Positions 46,724-53,980 of a DNA stretch of 53,980 nucleotides are shown one piece after another. Both the position numbers and the translations under genes were made by a program. Each line of letters starts with the position of its first letter. Position 1 is the stretch's first letter. The notes under the pieces are model-generated. The model did not search any database, had not been told where the DNA came from, and saw only the letters and a program-made list of their open reading frames with translations. The stretch comes from Muricomes intestini. Its GTDB lineage: Bacteria > Bacillota > Clostridia > Lachnospirales > Lachnospiraceae. The stretch covers positions 1 to 53,980 of the forward strand of contig NZ_SLZZ01000008.1 in assembly GCF_004346165.1 (NCBI RefSeq), written 5' to 3'.

Positions 46724-47212
46724 TTACAGTTGTATTTGTATCTCTCTGTTTGTTCTTTGGTACCGATGATATCTGACCCCTGACGCATCCATCATCTTTT
46801 TCGATGCCACAACAGACGCTGTATCTGCATATTTATCACACTCAAATATAACTTCTTTTATTCCTGCCTGAATAATTGCCTTGGCACATTCATTGCAGGG
46901 AAACAGGGAAACATACAACTTTGCTCCTGCCAGGCTTCCCCCGTTATAGTTCAGGATAGCATTCAGTTCGCTGTGGGTGGAATATACATACTTGGTCTCC
47001 AACGAATCATCCCCTTCCCTGGCCCAGGGAAAATCATCATCCGAACATCCTATCGGAAAACCATTATATCCCATAGATAATATTTTATTATCCTGACTTA
47101 CTATACAGCAGCCCACCTGTGTATTCGGATCTTTGGAGCGCATTCCTGACAGCTTCGCAACTCCCATAAAGTACTCGTCCCAAGACAGATAATCTTCTCG
47201 TTTACCTGACAT
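46724..47212 (-). CDS. comEB: dCMP deaminase (ComEB)
   Basis: 162 residues. The zinc site is HSELNAI (His and proton-shuttle Glu) with PCNEC (two Cys); MRSKDPNTQVGCCIV and GYNGFP are the usual substrate blocks. It converts dCMP to dUMP for thymidylate synthesis. ATG at 47212 with GAAGGGAG, 21 bases after upp. Confidence 0.93.
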   Translation of the reverse strand: MSGKREDYLSWDEYFMGVAKLSGMRSKDPNTQVGCCIVSQDNKILSMGYNGFPIGCSDDDFPWAREGDDSLETKYVYSTHSELNAILNYNGGSLAGAKLYVSLFPCNECAKAIIQAGIKEVIFECDKYADTASVVASKKMMDASGVRYHRYQRTNREIQIQL

Positions 47213-47233
47213 ATCTACCGGCTCCCTTCGTTT

Positions 47234-47866
47234 CTATTTTGTTCCGAAAATACGGTCACCGGCATCGCCAAGACCAGGAACAATATATTTATGCTCATTG
47301 AGACGTTCGTCAAGCGCTCCAATATAAAGGTCAACATCCGGATGCTCCTTTTGCATTCTTTCCACGCCTTCCGGTGCTGCAATAATGCATAGAAAACGTA
47401 TTCTTTTCACACCTTTTTCTTTTAGCATCTGTATCGCGGCCGTACTGGAGCCGCCTGTTGCCAGCATGGGGTCTACCACAAATACCTCTCTCTCATCACA
47501 GTCTGCCGGGAGCTTACAGTAATACTCCACCGGTTCAAATGTCTCCGGGTCACGGTAAAGCCCTATATGCCCCACCTTTGCGGCAGGTATAAGGGATAAC
47601 ATTCCATCCACCATTCCAAGTCCGGCCCTTAAAATAGGTACTACCGCCAGTTTCTTTCCGGTCAGTTCTTTCCCGACTGTCTCACTTATCGGTGTCTTAA
47701 TCTTCACATCCTGCAATTTCAGGTCCCGTGTTGCTTCAAAACACATCAGGCCTGCAATCTCTCCTACTACTTCACGAAATTCTTTTGTTCCAACCTCTTC
47801 GCTTCGGATGTAACTGATTTTGTGCTGAATCAATGGATGATCCATAATGTGTACTACTGACATCAT
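47234..47866 (-). CDS. upp: Uracil phosphoribosyltransferase
   Basis: 210 residues. [28 protein letters not shown] (PRPP loop) and the C-terminal [17 protein letters not shown] uracil-binding block are complete. Makes UMP from uracil and PRPP. Its ATG overlaps the Sua5 stop in ATGATG and its ribosome site AGAGGAGGA lies in the Sua5 tail, so the two are translationally coupled. Confidence 0.97.
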   Translation of the reverse strand: MMSVVHIMDHPLIQHKISYIRSEEVGTKEFREVVGEIAGLMCFEATRDLKLQDVKIKTPISETVGKELTGKKLAVVPILRAGLGMVDGMLSLIPAAKVGHIGLYRDPETFEPVEYYCKLPADCDEREVFVVDPMLATGGSSTAAIQMLKEKGVKRIRFLCIIAAPEGVERMQKEHPDVDLYIGALDERLNEHKYIVPGLGDAGDRIFGTK

Positions 47867-49398
47867 TTTCCTCCTCTAGTAAATGAATTGAGTTTATTTG
47901 TTAATTTTTTTATTAACATGCAAATTATTTCATAGCATTCCCCATATGCTGTCAATGGTTGTCCATATGGATTCGGTATCTCGGTATTATCTTCTGTAAA
48001 CTCATTTAAAGTATAAACATTTTTTATATTATCATACTCAGAGACAATTTTCCATTTCTGACTTTCATCCATTGTAAGAATCAGTGTATCTTCATCCAAA
48101 TCTTCGTCTGAAAGGGCAACGGAAGAATACTCTTTCAAACTCATCTGACTGCTCTTTAGGATTGCTTCTATTTTTTGATTCACAGGCTCGGGAAAGAGTA
48201 CCACAAGTCCGCGGGAATCTATCACATATTCCTGCTCCAGATCTTGATTTCTCAGAAGTTCCGCTGCCATAGGTCCTCTGCTTGTATCTGTGTTGCTCAG
48301 AAAAAGAATCCGGCGGTATTTCTGCTGCCTTGCAATAACAGATGCAGGAATTCTTAAGTGCCCTGCCGCCTTCTCAAGGCGGTTCATGATTGCACTGCCG
48401 ATTCCCCGGGCTGCAAAGGATTCACTGTATATCTCCCCTACATCTTCCTCATCAAACTCCCGAAGCACCGCATAGAGATTCCTCGCAATCGTCTTATCAT
48501 TGTCGCGGGTTCCGATATTCTTTACAATTCCGTGGGTATAATAAGCAAAAGTCTCATTTGTAGCAATGATACCTACTTCTTTTCCTTCTCGATAGGCGGC
48601 ATAGGACAACTGCCGTATTGCAAGTATCTCCTCCCGAAGAGTACCTTCTACAATCATCATTTTAGCTTTTGGCGCATAATGACGATATTTCATGCCTGGA
48701 GCCTTTGGATGCTGATTACTTTCACTTCCGTAAATAGTCTCATCCACACTGACAGGCCCGACGACTTCCTCCAGCATGTCCGCTGTAATTGCACCTGGAC
48801 GCAGTATCATAGGTGGAACAACAGTCATATCGACAATTGTAGACTCCAGTCCTATGTCAACACTCCCTCCATCCAGTATCATATCAATCTTCCCACCCAG
48901 ATCTTCCTCCACGTGCTGTGCCGACGTGGGACTTGGCCGACCAGATGTATTGGCGCTGGGGGCAGAAACATATCCCCCCGCTGCCAGTATCAGTTCTCTT
49001 GCAATAGGGTCACTTGGCATACGCACGGCTACAGTCTCCAGCCCGCCTGTTGTTCCATAAGGGACAATTTTACTTTTTTCAAAAATCATCGTCAGCGGAC
49101 CCGGCCAGAAATGAAATGCTAATTCCTCTGTCTCTGCCGGCATATTTACTGCTACTTCGTCCAGCGCCTGGACATCTGCAATGTGCACTATGAGAGGATT
49201 ATCCGAAGGGCGCCCTTTCGCTGCATAAGTCTTCTTTGCCGCCGCTTCATCCAGAGCATTCGCTCCCAGTCCATAGACTGTTTCTGTCGGAAAAGCAACA
49301 AGACCGCCTCTTTTTAATAGCTCTCCTGCTTCCTCTATTATCTTTTCATCTATCTGATCTTTATCTACTTTTTTTATTATCGTTTTCATAGTTTTCAT
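47863..49398 (-). CDS. L-threonylcarbamoyladenylate synthase (Sua5) fused to a degenerate LMW phosphatase domain
   Basis: 511 residues from the ATG at 49398 (an ATG at 49389 is possible; weak AGGA only). Residues 1-220 are the YrdC fold: [37 protein letters not shown] and [19 protein letters not shown] Sua5 domain follows to about 360, with [13 protein letters not shown]. From about 363 on it resembles a low-molecular-weight phosphatase: [19 protein letters not shown] in place of the CxxxxxR(S/T)P loop, [10 protein letters not shown] and EIPNPYG. The catalytic Cys is Ser (residue 368) and the general-acid Asp of DPYG is Asn (476). tRNA t6A synthesis should be intact, phosphatase activity not. 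Confidence 0.88.
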   Translation of the reverse strand: MKTMKTIIKKVDKDQIDEKIIEEAGELLKRGGLVAFPTETVYGLGANALDEAAAKKTYAAKGRPSDNPLIVHIADVQALDEVAVNMPAETEELAFHFWPGPLTMIFEKSKIVPYGTTGGLETVAVRMPSDPIARELILAAGGYVSAPSANTSGRPSPTSAQHVEEDLGGKIDMILDGGSVDIGLESTIVDMTVVPPMILRPGAITADMLEEVVGPVSVDETIYGSESNQHPKAPGMKYRHYAPKAKMMIVEGTLREEILAIRQLSYAAYREGKEVGIIATNETFAYYTHGIVKNIGTRDNDKTIARNLYAVLREFDEEDVGEIYSESFAARGIGSAIMNRLEKAAGHLRIPASVIARQQKYRRILFLSNTDTSRGPMAAELLRNQDLEQEYVIDSRGLVVLFPEPVNQKIEAILKSSQMSLKEYSSVALSDEDLDEDTLILTMDESQKWKIVSEYDNIKNVYTLNEFTEDNTEIPNPYGQPLTAYGECYEIICMLIKKLTNKLNSFTRGGK

Positions 49399-49466
49399 TA
49401 TACCATTATTTATCCTAAAAAAAAACTCTCTTTGTAAAAATAACGCTCCACACCTCATGGGTACTC

Positions 49467-50165
49467 TTACTTTGACAAATAATTTTGGATTCCTTTGCAT
49501 ATTGCCTCGGTGAGAGCATTTTGATATTCATCGTCGGCAAGTTTATCTGCTTCCGCCTTGTTGCTCAAAAATCCACACTCGACAATAATTACCGGTGCAT
49601 CCGTCTTTTTTAGCATATAATATGTATCATTTGCTTTTGCCTGCCTTGTATTATCCGGATCTGCATCTAGCAGAGCCTCCTGCATGATTTTTGCCGACTT
49701 TTCTCCCTCACTGGAATGTGTGAAGTAAAATACCTGGGCTCCATGTATGCTTTCTTCATGATAGCTGTTCTGGTGTATGCTCACTGCCAACGCAGGTTTT
49801 TCTTTATTAATGATAGAAACCCGTTCTTTCATATCCTCCACCTTTGAATCTGCAAGGCCATTTTCATCGTCACGGGTCATAATGACCTTAATTCCCTGCT
49901 TTTCAAGCATTGTTTTTACCTTAAGTGCTATCTGAAGATTCAGGTTCTTCTCCTCAGTTCCAGTTACTCCCACTTTCCCAGGGTCTCTCCCTCCATGTCC
50001 TGCGTCAATTATGACGACCTGCTTTTCTTTTTTGCCTGGTGCAGCCGTTTCTTTTGTATCGCGGTTGAGGTAATTCCTATAAAGGTATTCCCCTGCTTTC
50101 TGGCTCCCTATTACCGCACATACAAGCAATACAAGCAATCCTAATATTCCCAATTTACGGCGCAA
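49467..50165 (-). CDS. N-acetylmuramoyl-L-alanine amidase, CwlD-like
   Basis: 232 residues from a TTG at 50165 with AAAGGGG. An N-terminal membrane anchor (about 5-22), then Amidase_3: IIDAGHGGRDPGKVG (zinc His57), LNLQIALKVK, AVSIHQNSYH (zinc His) and VECGFLSN with the catalytic Glu. It cleaves the amide between MurNAc and L-Ala outside the membrane; the length and anchor fit sporulation CwlD, used for cortex muramic lactam. Its leader holds a large hairpin (50168-50252) covering the ribosome site. Confidence 0.88.
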   Translation of the reverse strand: MRRKLGILGLLVLLVCAVIGSQKAGEYLYRNYLNRDTKETAAPGKKEKQVVIIDAGHGGRDPGKVGVTGTEEKNLNLQIALKVKTMLEKQGIKVIMTRDDENGLADSKVEDMKERVSIINKEKPALAVSIHQNSYHEESIHGAQVFYFTHSSEGEKSAKIMQEALLDADPDNTRQAKANDTYYMLKKTDAPVIIVECGFLSNKAEADKLADDEYQNALTEAICKGIQNYLSK

Positions 50166-50167
50166 AA

Positions 50168-50252
50168 AAACATCCCCTTTCCTACTCTTATTGAACGTTA
50201 GCCTTTCAATAAGTATGCATTCTTCCTATATATATGCGGAAAAAGGATGTTT
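50168..50252 (-). promoter_or_regulatory. Long hairpin in amidase leader
   Basis: On the minus strand AAACATCCTTTTTCC (50252-50238) can pair along 15 positions, two as G-U, with GGAAAGGGGATGTTT (50182-50168), which holds the amidase ribosome site and is followed by T-run. An inner dyad TTATTGAA/TTCAATAA (50212-50205, 50195-50188) lies in the loop. Either a terminator/attenuator or an RBS-masking structure. Confidence 0.6.
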
Positions 50253-50259
50253 CTTTCGT

Positions 50260-50336
50260 CTAGTGCGCCGTCCCACTAACATTTCGCAAAATAGCTTGTG
50301 TTATTTTTCTGAAAGCCACTGAAGCAGTGCACTAGT
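50260..50336. repeat. CACTAGT-type repeat, copy 2
   Basis: CTAGTGCGCCGTCCC (50260-50274), the complement of GGGACGGCGCACTAG, and CAGTGCACTAGT (50325-50336), identical to 31844-31855. The second motif overlaps the TAG stop of the GH18 gene. Confidence 0.5.
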
Positions 50337-52260
50337 TCACATATTGAAGGATAAGATCCCATATTCCGGGATTCTCCCAACCGAGTCTCCATTCAGCAGC
50401 TCCGGCAAGTTTGTTACTCTTAATCACTTTTAGCTTTTCTTCTATTGATTCCTTGTCTTCCAACCATATCTTATATGTTGTGCCGTCGGCTTCCCACTGA
50501 GCGTAATTCTGCTTGGTCTTCTCATCCCACTTGGCCTGAACACCCGCCGAGTTAAGCAATTCTTTTGCCTCGTCCATACCGACAGCCCTGCTTGTTATCT
50601 TATTTGGATAGTCTGCCGCCTCGGTGCCAGCTTCCTCAGCCAGTTGCTCCTCAGTCTTGGGAGTCTCCTCCCACAGTCGTGAATAGAAAGGAATACCTCC
50701 TACAAGTCTTGTTTCGGGAACAGCCTTAAGCGCATTCTCAATTCCATCCTTTACAAAATGATAGGATGCGACGGAACCGGCTTCATAGGAATTCTCAGTA
50801 TGTTCATCATACGCCATGATAATCACGTAATCGGCAACCTTTCCCTGTTCCGCCAAATGATATTGTTCATTATATGGCATCGGAACATAATTATCAATAG
50901 TAAAAACAAGATCATTCTGTCTGCACTTTACAGACAGTTCACGCACAAACTGTATAAAATGTTCTCCGCATTCTTCGGAAACCAACTCAAAGTCTAGATT
51001 GATTCCATCAATATCGTTCTGAAGCGCTGCAGCAATAACCTGATTAATCAGATTCTCGCGCTTTGAAGTATAACTCAGCACTTCATAAGTCTCATCGTAG
51101 GAGTTAATTCCTCCATGAAAATCTCTCAGCGTAGCCCACACGTCAATATTAGATTTGTGAGCATAGTTCACATACTCAGAACTGACAAGAGATGAAATGT
51201 TTCCATCCGTATCAGAAATATTAAACCACGTAGGTGCTATTGTCGTAAGCCCTTTTGTGCTAGCTATCATCTCAAGGATATAACTGTTGGCCGTATCATT
51301 CTCCACATTATGCCATGCCATGTTGATGGTATAATCCACTGATATATTAGTGTAATCGGGTTCCTGAAAGTCTCTTTCCACCACTTCTTTCGTGCTTTTT
51401 TTCAGTGAATTTGTCTTGACATAACCAATAAATCCGTCGCTGGTGCGGACTTTCATCCAGTCACCTTCATCTTCCAATATCCATACTTTATCTGATTTTT
51501 TGACCTCCGTCAAAATAGGACTCTTTACACCTCCCTGATACCTGACCTGAGTGTCTCTTCTAAGTACAGATACCTCCTTTTCACTCCAGTCACAGTCAAT
51601 TACAGTTTTAGATATTGGCTTGTCATCTACAGAATACTCCATATCCGTGTATTGCTTTATAAATGCAAGTGCGATATATGCAGTCTTGCCTTCTGTCTTA
51701 AGTATTACATAGTCTTCACTCTTTTTCTCTTTTACATCTGTATATTCTTTACTTCCGACATTTACAGAAACACTGCCATCCGGCAATGTATACAGCAGGA
51801 CATTTTCATTGGAGTCCCAATAAAACCTTTCGTTGATGTAATCACGGACGACCGAGTATTCTATATACGGGACACCTTCAAACAGCTTACCTCCTGCAGA
51901 GGCACCTTCAGAAGCCCCCATAATTTGATCATCTACTACTACTGCAAGATCATCATTATTCTGTATACCATAATATTTTTTCAAATCTACCTTCTCTTTT
52001 GATGAGCCGTATTTTTGCCAGAATAATAGTCCGCCTGCTGCAATAATAATCAAAACAATAAAAATAAGTATTCTTATAATCAAATTACGTCTTCTTCGTC
52101 TTGCCCGGCTGCTCTTTCTTCGTGGCCTTTGACCATATGATCCTGTGCCGCCCGGTCTAAAACTTCCCGGCCTCTGGTTACTGCCGCCTGGGCGTCTTTT
52201 TTGTGCATTCTGCTGGAATGCCCTCCGGGCATATTCGGCTTTCCTTTCTCTTTCGTCCAT
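50332..52260 (-). CDS. Membrane-anchored GH18-family hydrolase with SH3 domain
   Basis: 642 residues. A basic, Pro/Gly/Arg-rich cytoplasmic end (1-58), one transmembrane helix (about 59-82), a stalk domain of copper-amine-oxidase-N type (about 95-215), an SH3-like domain (about 225-290: VRTSDGFIGYVKTNSL) and a GH18 barrel. The catalytic motif is DGINLDFE with Glu425, so it should be active, and WHNVEND and YDEHTEN-like blocks match spore-type YaaH/YdhD proteins. Cleaves peptidoglycan or chitin-like chains outside the cell. ATG at 52260 with ATAGGAGGTG. Confidence 0.9.
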   Translation of the reverse strand: MDERERKAEYARRAFQQNAQKRRPGGSNQRPGSFRPGGTGSYGQRPRRKSSRARRRRRNLIIRILIFIVLIIIAAGGLLFWQKYGSSKEKVDLKKYYGIQNNDDLAVVVDDQIMGASEGASAGGKLFEGVPYIEYSVVRDYINERFYWDSNENVLLYTLPDGSVSVNVGSKEYTDVKEKKSEDYVILKTEGKTAYIALAFIKQYTDMEYSVDDKPISKTVIDCDWSEKEVSVLRRDTQVRYQGGVKSPILTEVKKSDKVWILEDEGDWMKVRTSDGFIGYVKTNSLKKSTKEVVERDFQEPDYTNISVDYTINMAWHNVENDTANSYILEMIASTKGLTTIAPTWFNISDTDGNISSLVSSEYVNYAHKSNIDVWATLRDFHGGINSYDETYEVLSYTSKRENLINQVIAAALQNDIDGINLDFELVSEECGEHFIQFVRELSVKCRQNDLVFTIDNYVPMPYNEQYHLAEQGKVADYVIIMAYDEHTENSYEAGSVASYHFVKDGIENALKAVPETRLVGGIPFYSRLWEETPKTEEQLAEEAGTEAADYPNKITSRAVGMDEAKELLNSAGVQAKWDEKTKQNYAQWEADGTTYKIWLEDKESIEEKLKVIKSNKLAGAAEWRLGWENPGIWDLILQYVN

Positions 52261-52361
52261 GCCGCACCTCCTATGTAGAGCCTATTATATCATACCTTAT
52301 TAAACATTAGTAGTTTAATAAGCAAAAAATATAATCTCCGCAAAAGGCTTTACAGAGCTGT

Positions 52362-52652
52362 TCAGCTATACCTTTTTTGCCTTTCTGTACTGTCGTCTTC
52401 CGGCGCATTGAGGGGATTCTTCGCCTGATTATTACCATTAATGTTTACAAAAATAAGTGATTCTATGTATCCCTTTTCATCCATGACATAGTCCCGCATA
52501 TAGCAGCCTTCTTCCCGGATCATGTGCGCTGTCACAATCTGCAGCGGACTCGCCGGGCTGCCCTCCAGATGCATAGGTACACCATTTTTTTCATAATTCT
52601 CCAATTCCACATATAAATCTTTGTATTTGTACGCTGTCTCACCAATCTCCAT
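52362..52652 (-). CDS. Small protein of unknown function (DUF6145-like)
   Basis: 96 residues from the ATG at 52652 with AAAGGAGAA. YKYKDLYVELENYEKNGV, PMHLEGSPASPLQIVTAHMIREEGCYMRDYVMDEKG and ESLIFVNI form a compact alpha/beta domain that I recall as DUF6145 in Lachnospiraceae. No signal or membrane segment. An open frame upstream (52653-52828) may be part of the same older gene. Confidence 0.65.
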   Translation of the reverse strand: MEIGETAYKYKDLYVELENYEKNGVPMHLEGSPASPLQIVTAHMIREEGCYMRDYVMDEKGYIESLIFVNINGNNQAKNPLNAPEDDSTERQKRYS

Positions 52653-53157
52653 GGTTCTCCTTTCTCCGTAGATTCAGATAAATATTGGACTGCTGCCTGG
52701 CTTTTCAGTTTCTCGGAGGTATCGTGACGCACCGCCGGATTGTGGCAGTATGGAAGATAGTATGAATCTGCGGTTCCTTTCTCATTAAGAAAATTTTGAT
52801 GATTTTGTCCTTGAAGCGGACATATGAATTATACGAATGTTTACTAGATTTGATTAACTATTTGCACCTCCTTTTGTATAGACATCTATTTATCCTGGAA
52901 TACTATCTTCTGTAACTGCAATTATAAAAAAGGTATGCACACTTTTCAATGTGTTTATTGTTTATAAGCTCTTCCCATTTGTTGATAACATAAAAATTAC
53001 AACATGGACTAATGAATTAATGCACTCGTCCATGCTTATAACCATAAAAGTAATATAAAGTCTTCTGGTTTCTCTTTACATCTTTTTTATTTTTGTTTAT
53101 ACTAATAGTGAGAAGATATATATTTTTTGATATTACAATTCGTAAGGATGTGATGAT
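52653..53157. other. Intergenic stretch: mecA promoter and an orphan reading frame
   Basis: On the minus strand 52828-52653 stays open and reads protein-like (GQNHQNFLNEKGTADSYYLP, CHNPAVRHDTSEKL, AAVQYLSESTEKG) but has no start codon or ribosome site. A strong AAAGGAGGTG at about 52870 is not followed by a usable frame. A CATGGAC/GTCCATG dyad lies at 53003-53034. The rest appears empty. Confidence 0.45.
53075..53103 (+). promoter_or_regulatory. Promoter of mecA
   Basis: TTTACA (53075-53080), 17-bp spacer, TATACT (53098-53103), about 50 bases before the ATG at 53158. Confidence 0.65.
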
Positions 53158-53877
53158 ATGAAAATCGAAAAACTGAATGACAATCAGATTCGTTGTACCC
53201 TGACACATGCCGACCTCGCAGCACGTCACTTAAAATTAAGCGAACTGGCATATGGCACGGAAAAAGCCAAATCTCTTTTCAGAGACATGATGCAGCAGGC
53301 ATCTTTTGATTTTGGCTTTGAAGCAGAAGACATCCCTTTGATGATAGAAGCAATTCCTGCTTCTGCGGACTCTATCGTTTTAATTATTACAAAGGTAGAG
53401 GATCCGGAGGAATTAGATACAAGATTCTCTAAGTTTACACCTCTGGGGGAAATTGATTCCGACACGGCAGAATCACTGGAGAAGTTAGAAGGGGCAGAAG
53501 AATTTCTGAATCTTTTAAACAAAGTGAAAGAAGCGGCATCTGATACGCAGAATACTTCTACCGTTTCAGATGCACCGGCACCATTTAATGTACGGTTGTT
53601 TTCTTTTGACAGTATGGACCGGGTAATTCAGGTTGCACATCTTCTTCAGCCTGTATATCACGGCTCAAACACACTATACCATGATCCAGAGAATTCGTTG
53701 TATACTCTGGCACTAACACAATCAGATCACACAAACAGTGAATTTAACAAGATATGTAATATGCTTTCTGAGTATGGCTCACTTGAAAAAGCCTCCGGTG
53801 CTACACTGGCATTTTTGGAAGAACACTGCGATATCATGGTATCTGCAAATGCAGTACAAAAGCTGTCTGTAATATAA
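53158..53877 (+). CDS. mecA: MecA-type ClpC adaptor protein
   Basis: 239 residues. N-terminal MKIEKLNDNQIRCTLTHADL, FGFEAEDIPLMIEAIP and a C-terminal domain (about 140-239) with VRLFSFDSMDRVIQVAHLL and FLEEHCDIMVSANAV match MecA/YpbH. It hands target proteins to the ClpC-ClpP protease, for example competence or sporulation regulators. The acidic Ser/Thr-rich linker (about 105-138) is normal. Own promoter and terminator. Confidence 0.9.
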   Translation: MKIEKLNDNQIRCTLTHADLAARHLKLSELAYGTEKAKSLFRDMMQQASFDFGFEAEDIPLMIEAIPASADSIVLIITKVEDPEELDTRFSKFTPLGEIDSDTAESLEKLEGAEEFLNLLNKVKEAASDTQNTSTVSDAPAPFNVRLFSFDSMDRVIQVAHLLQPVYHGSNTLYHDPENSLYTLALTQSDHTNSEFNKICNMLSEYGSLEKASGATLAFLEEHCDIMVSANAVQKLSVI

Positions 53878-53897
53878 TCTTACGCAGCCCTGCTGCT

Positions 53898-53930
53898 ATC
53901 TCAGGGCCTGCCTGAGGCAGTCCCTGAGAT
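53898..53930 (+). terminator. Stable hairpin downstream of mecA
   Basis: ATCTCAGGG (53898-53906) with CCCTGAGAT (53922-53930), plus inner CTGCC/GGCAG around TGA. No T-run of its own. Confidence 0.5.
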
Positions 53931-53938
53931 GAAGAAAA

Positions 53939-53964
53939 CCCCACACTTCTGACGAAGTGAGGGG
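53939..53964 (+). terminator. Terminator of mecA
   Basis: CCCCACACTTC (53939-53949) pairs with GAAGTGAGGGG (53954-53964) with one A-A mismatch and a four-base loop, followed by CTTTCTTCT. Confidence 0.75.
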
Positions 53965-53980
53965 CTTTCTTCTGTAGGGG

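Noticed and set aside
48358-49122. A 254-codon plus-strand frame opposite the Sua5 fusion
   Set aside because: Antisense to conserved YrdC/Sua5 codons; low-complexity Cys/His/Ser composition typical of a shadow frame.
49380-49410. TATAAT just before the Sua5 start as a leaderless promoter
   Set aside because: No acceptable -35 lies 16-18 bases upstream, and AT-rich start regions give chance -10 matches.

Overview
This 54-kb window looks like the chromosome of an anaerobic gut Clostridium-type bacterium, most likely a Lachnospiraceae member (Blautia/Enterocloster-like). The evidence is the low-to-moderate G+C, AGGAGG ribosome sites with frequent TTG/GTG starts, sporulation genes (BofA, a CwlD-type amidase, GH18), a clostridial Tad pilus operon, MecA, and small families I associate with this group (TSCPD, DUF6145-, DUF6382- and DUF5702-like). 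No rRNA, tRNA, CRISPR array or intact insertion sequence was seen.

Positions 1-24.9 kb are a catabolic island. (a) 1-6.1 kb: a FrlA-like amino-acid/polyamine permease cut by the window edge, a xylulokinase-type FGGY kinase, two tandem GntR/UTRA regulators and a FrlC-like epimerase. A similar dyad lies at the permease and regulator promoters. (b) 13.4 to 6.2 kb, minus strand: one eight-gene operon with a strong promoter: BtpA/SgcQ protein, HAD phosphatase, L-xylulokinase-like kinase, ribulose-phosphate 3-epimerase-like protein, class II aldolase/AraD-like protein, MATE exporter, nitroreductase and SDR. (c) 13.5-15.15 kb: a graveyard of sugar genes (GntR tail, frameshifted class II aldolase, a TIM-barrel/FGGY chimera, a FGGY tail). 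(d) 15.2-23.0 kb: an expanded fructoselysine (frl) locus in two minus-strand operons. One is frlD2-frlC-amidohydrolase-YjbQ-frlA, the other GntR-frlD-GntR-frlB. Both promoters carry related dyads. Import by FrlA, 3-epimerisation by FrlC, 6-phosphorylation by FrlD and deglycation by FrlB would give glucose 6-phosphate plus a free amine. The amidohydrolase and YjbQ are not part of the E. coli pathway. A second amidohydrolase (23.4 kb) diverges from this locus.

Positions 25-37 kb are mostly ordinary chromosome: an aconitase-family hydratase with an FHA protein, an aldo/keto reductase, glucose-6-phosphate isomerase, a coiled-coil/membrane protein, a TSCPD protein, a secreted protein, and an ECF sigma factor and a likely anti-sigma protein separated by an oppositely oriented murG. 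A HIT protein and a soluble histidine kinase follow. Several repeat-like palindromic elements sit between these genes.

Positions 37.1-46.4 kb hold a Tad/Flp pilus operon read leftward: CpaE/TadZ, CpaF/TadA, TadB, TadC, Flp1 pilin, DUF5702-like protein, TadE-like, TadV prepilin peptidase, TadE, DUF6382-like and a rhomboid protease. Positions 46.4-54 kb hold bofA, comEB, upp, a Sua5/TsaC protein fused to a degenerate LMW phosphatase domain, a CwlD-like amidase, a GH18 hydrolase with SH3, a DUF6145-like protein and mecA.

The most unusual signals are the frl locus with its extra hydrolase and YjbQ, the Sua5-pseudophosphatase fusion, the tandem Cys/His modules on a TadE-like pseudopilin, and the repeat elements.
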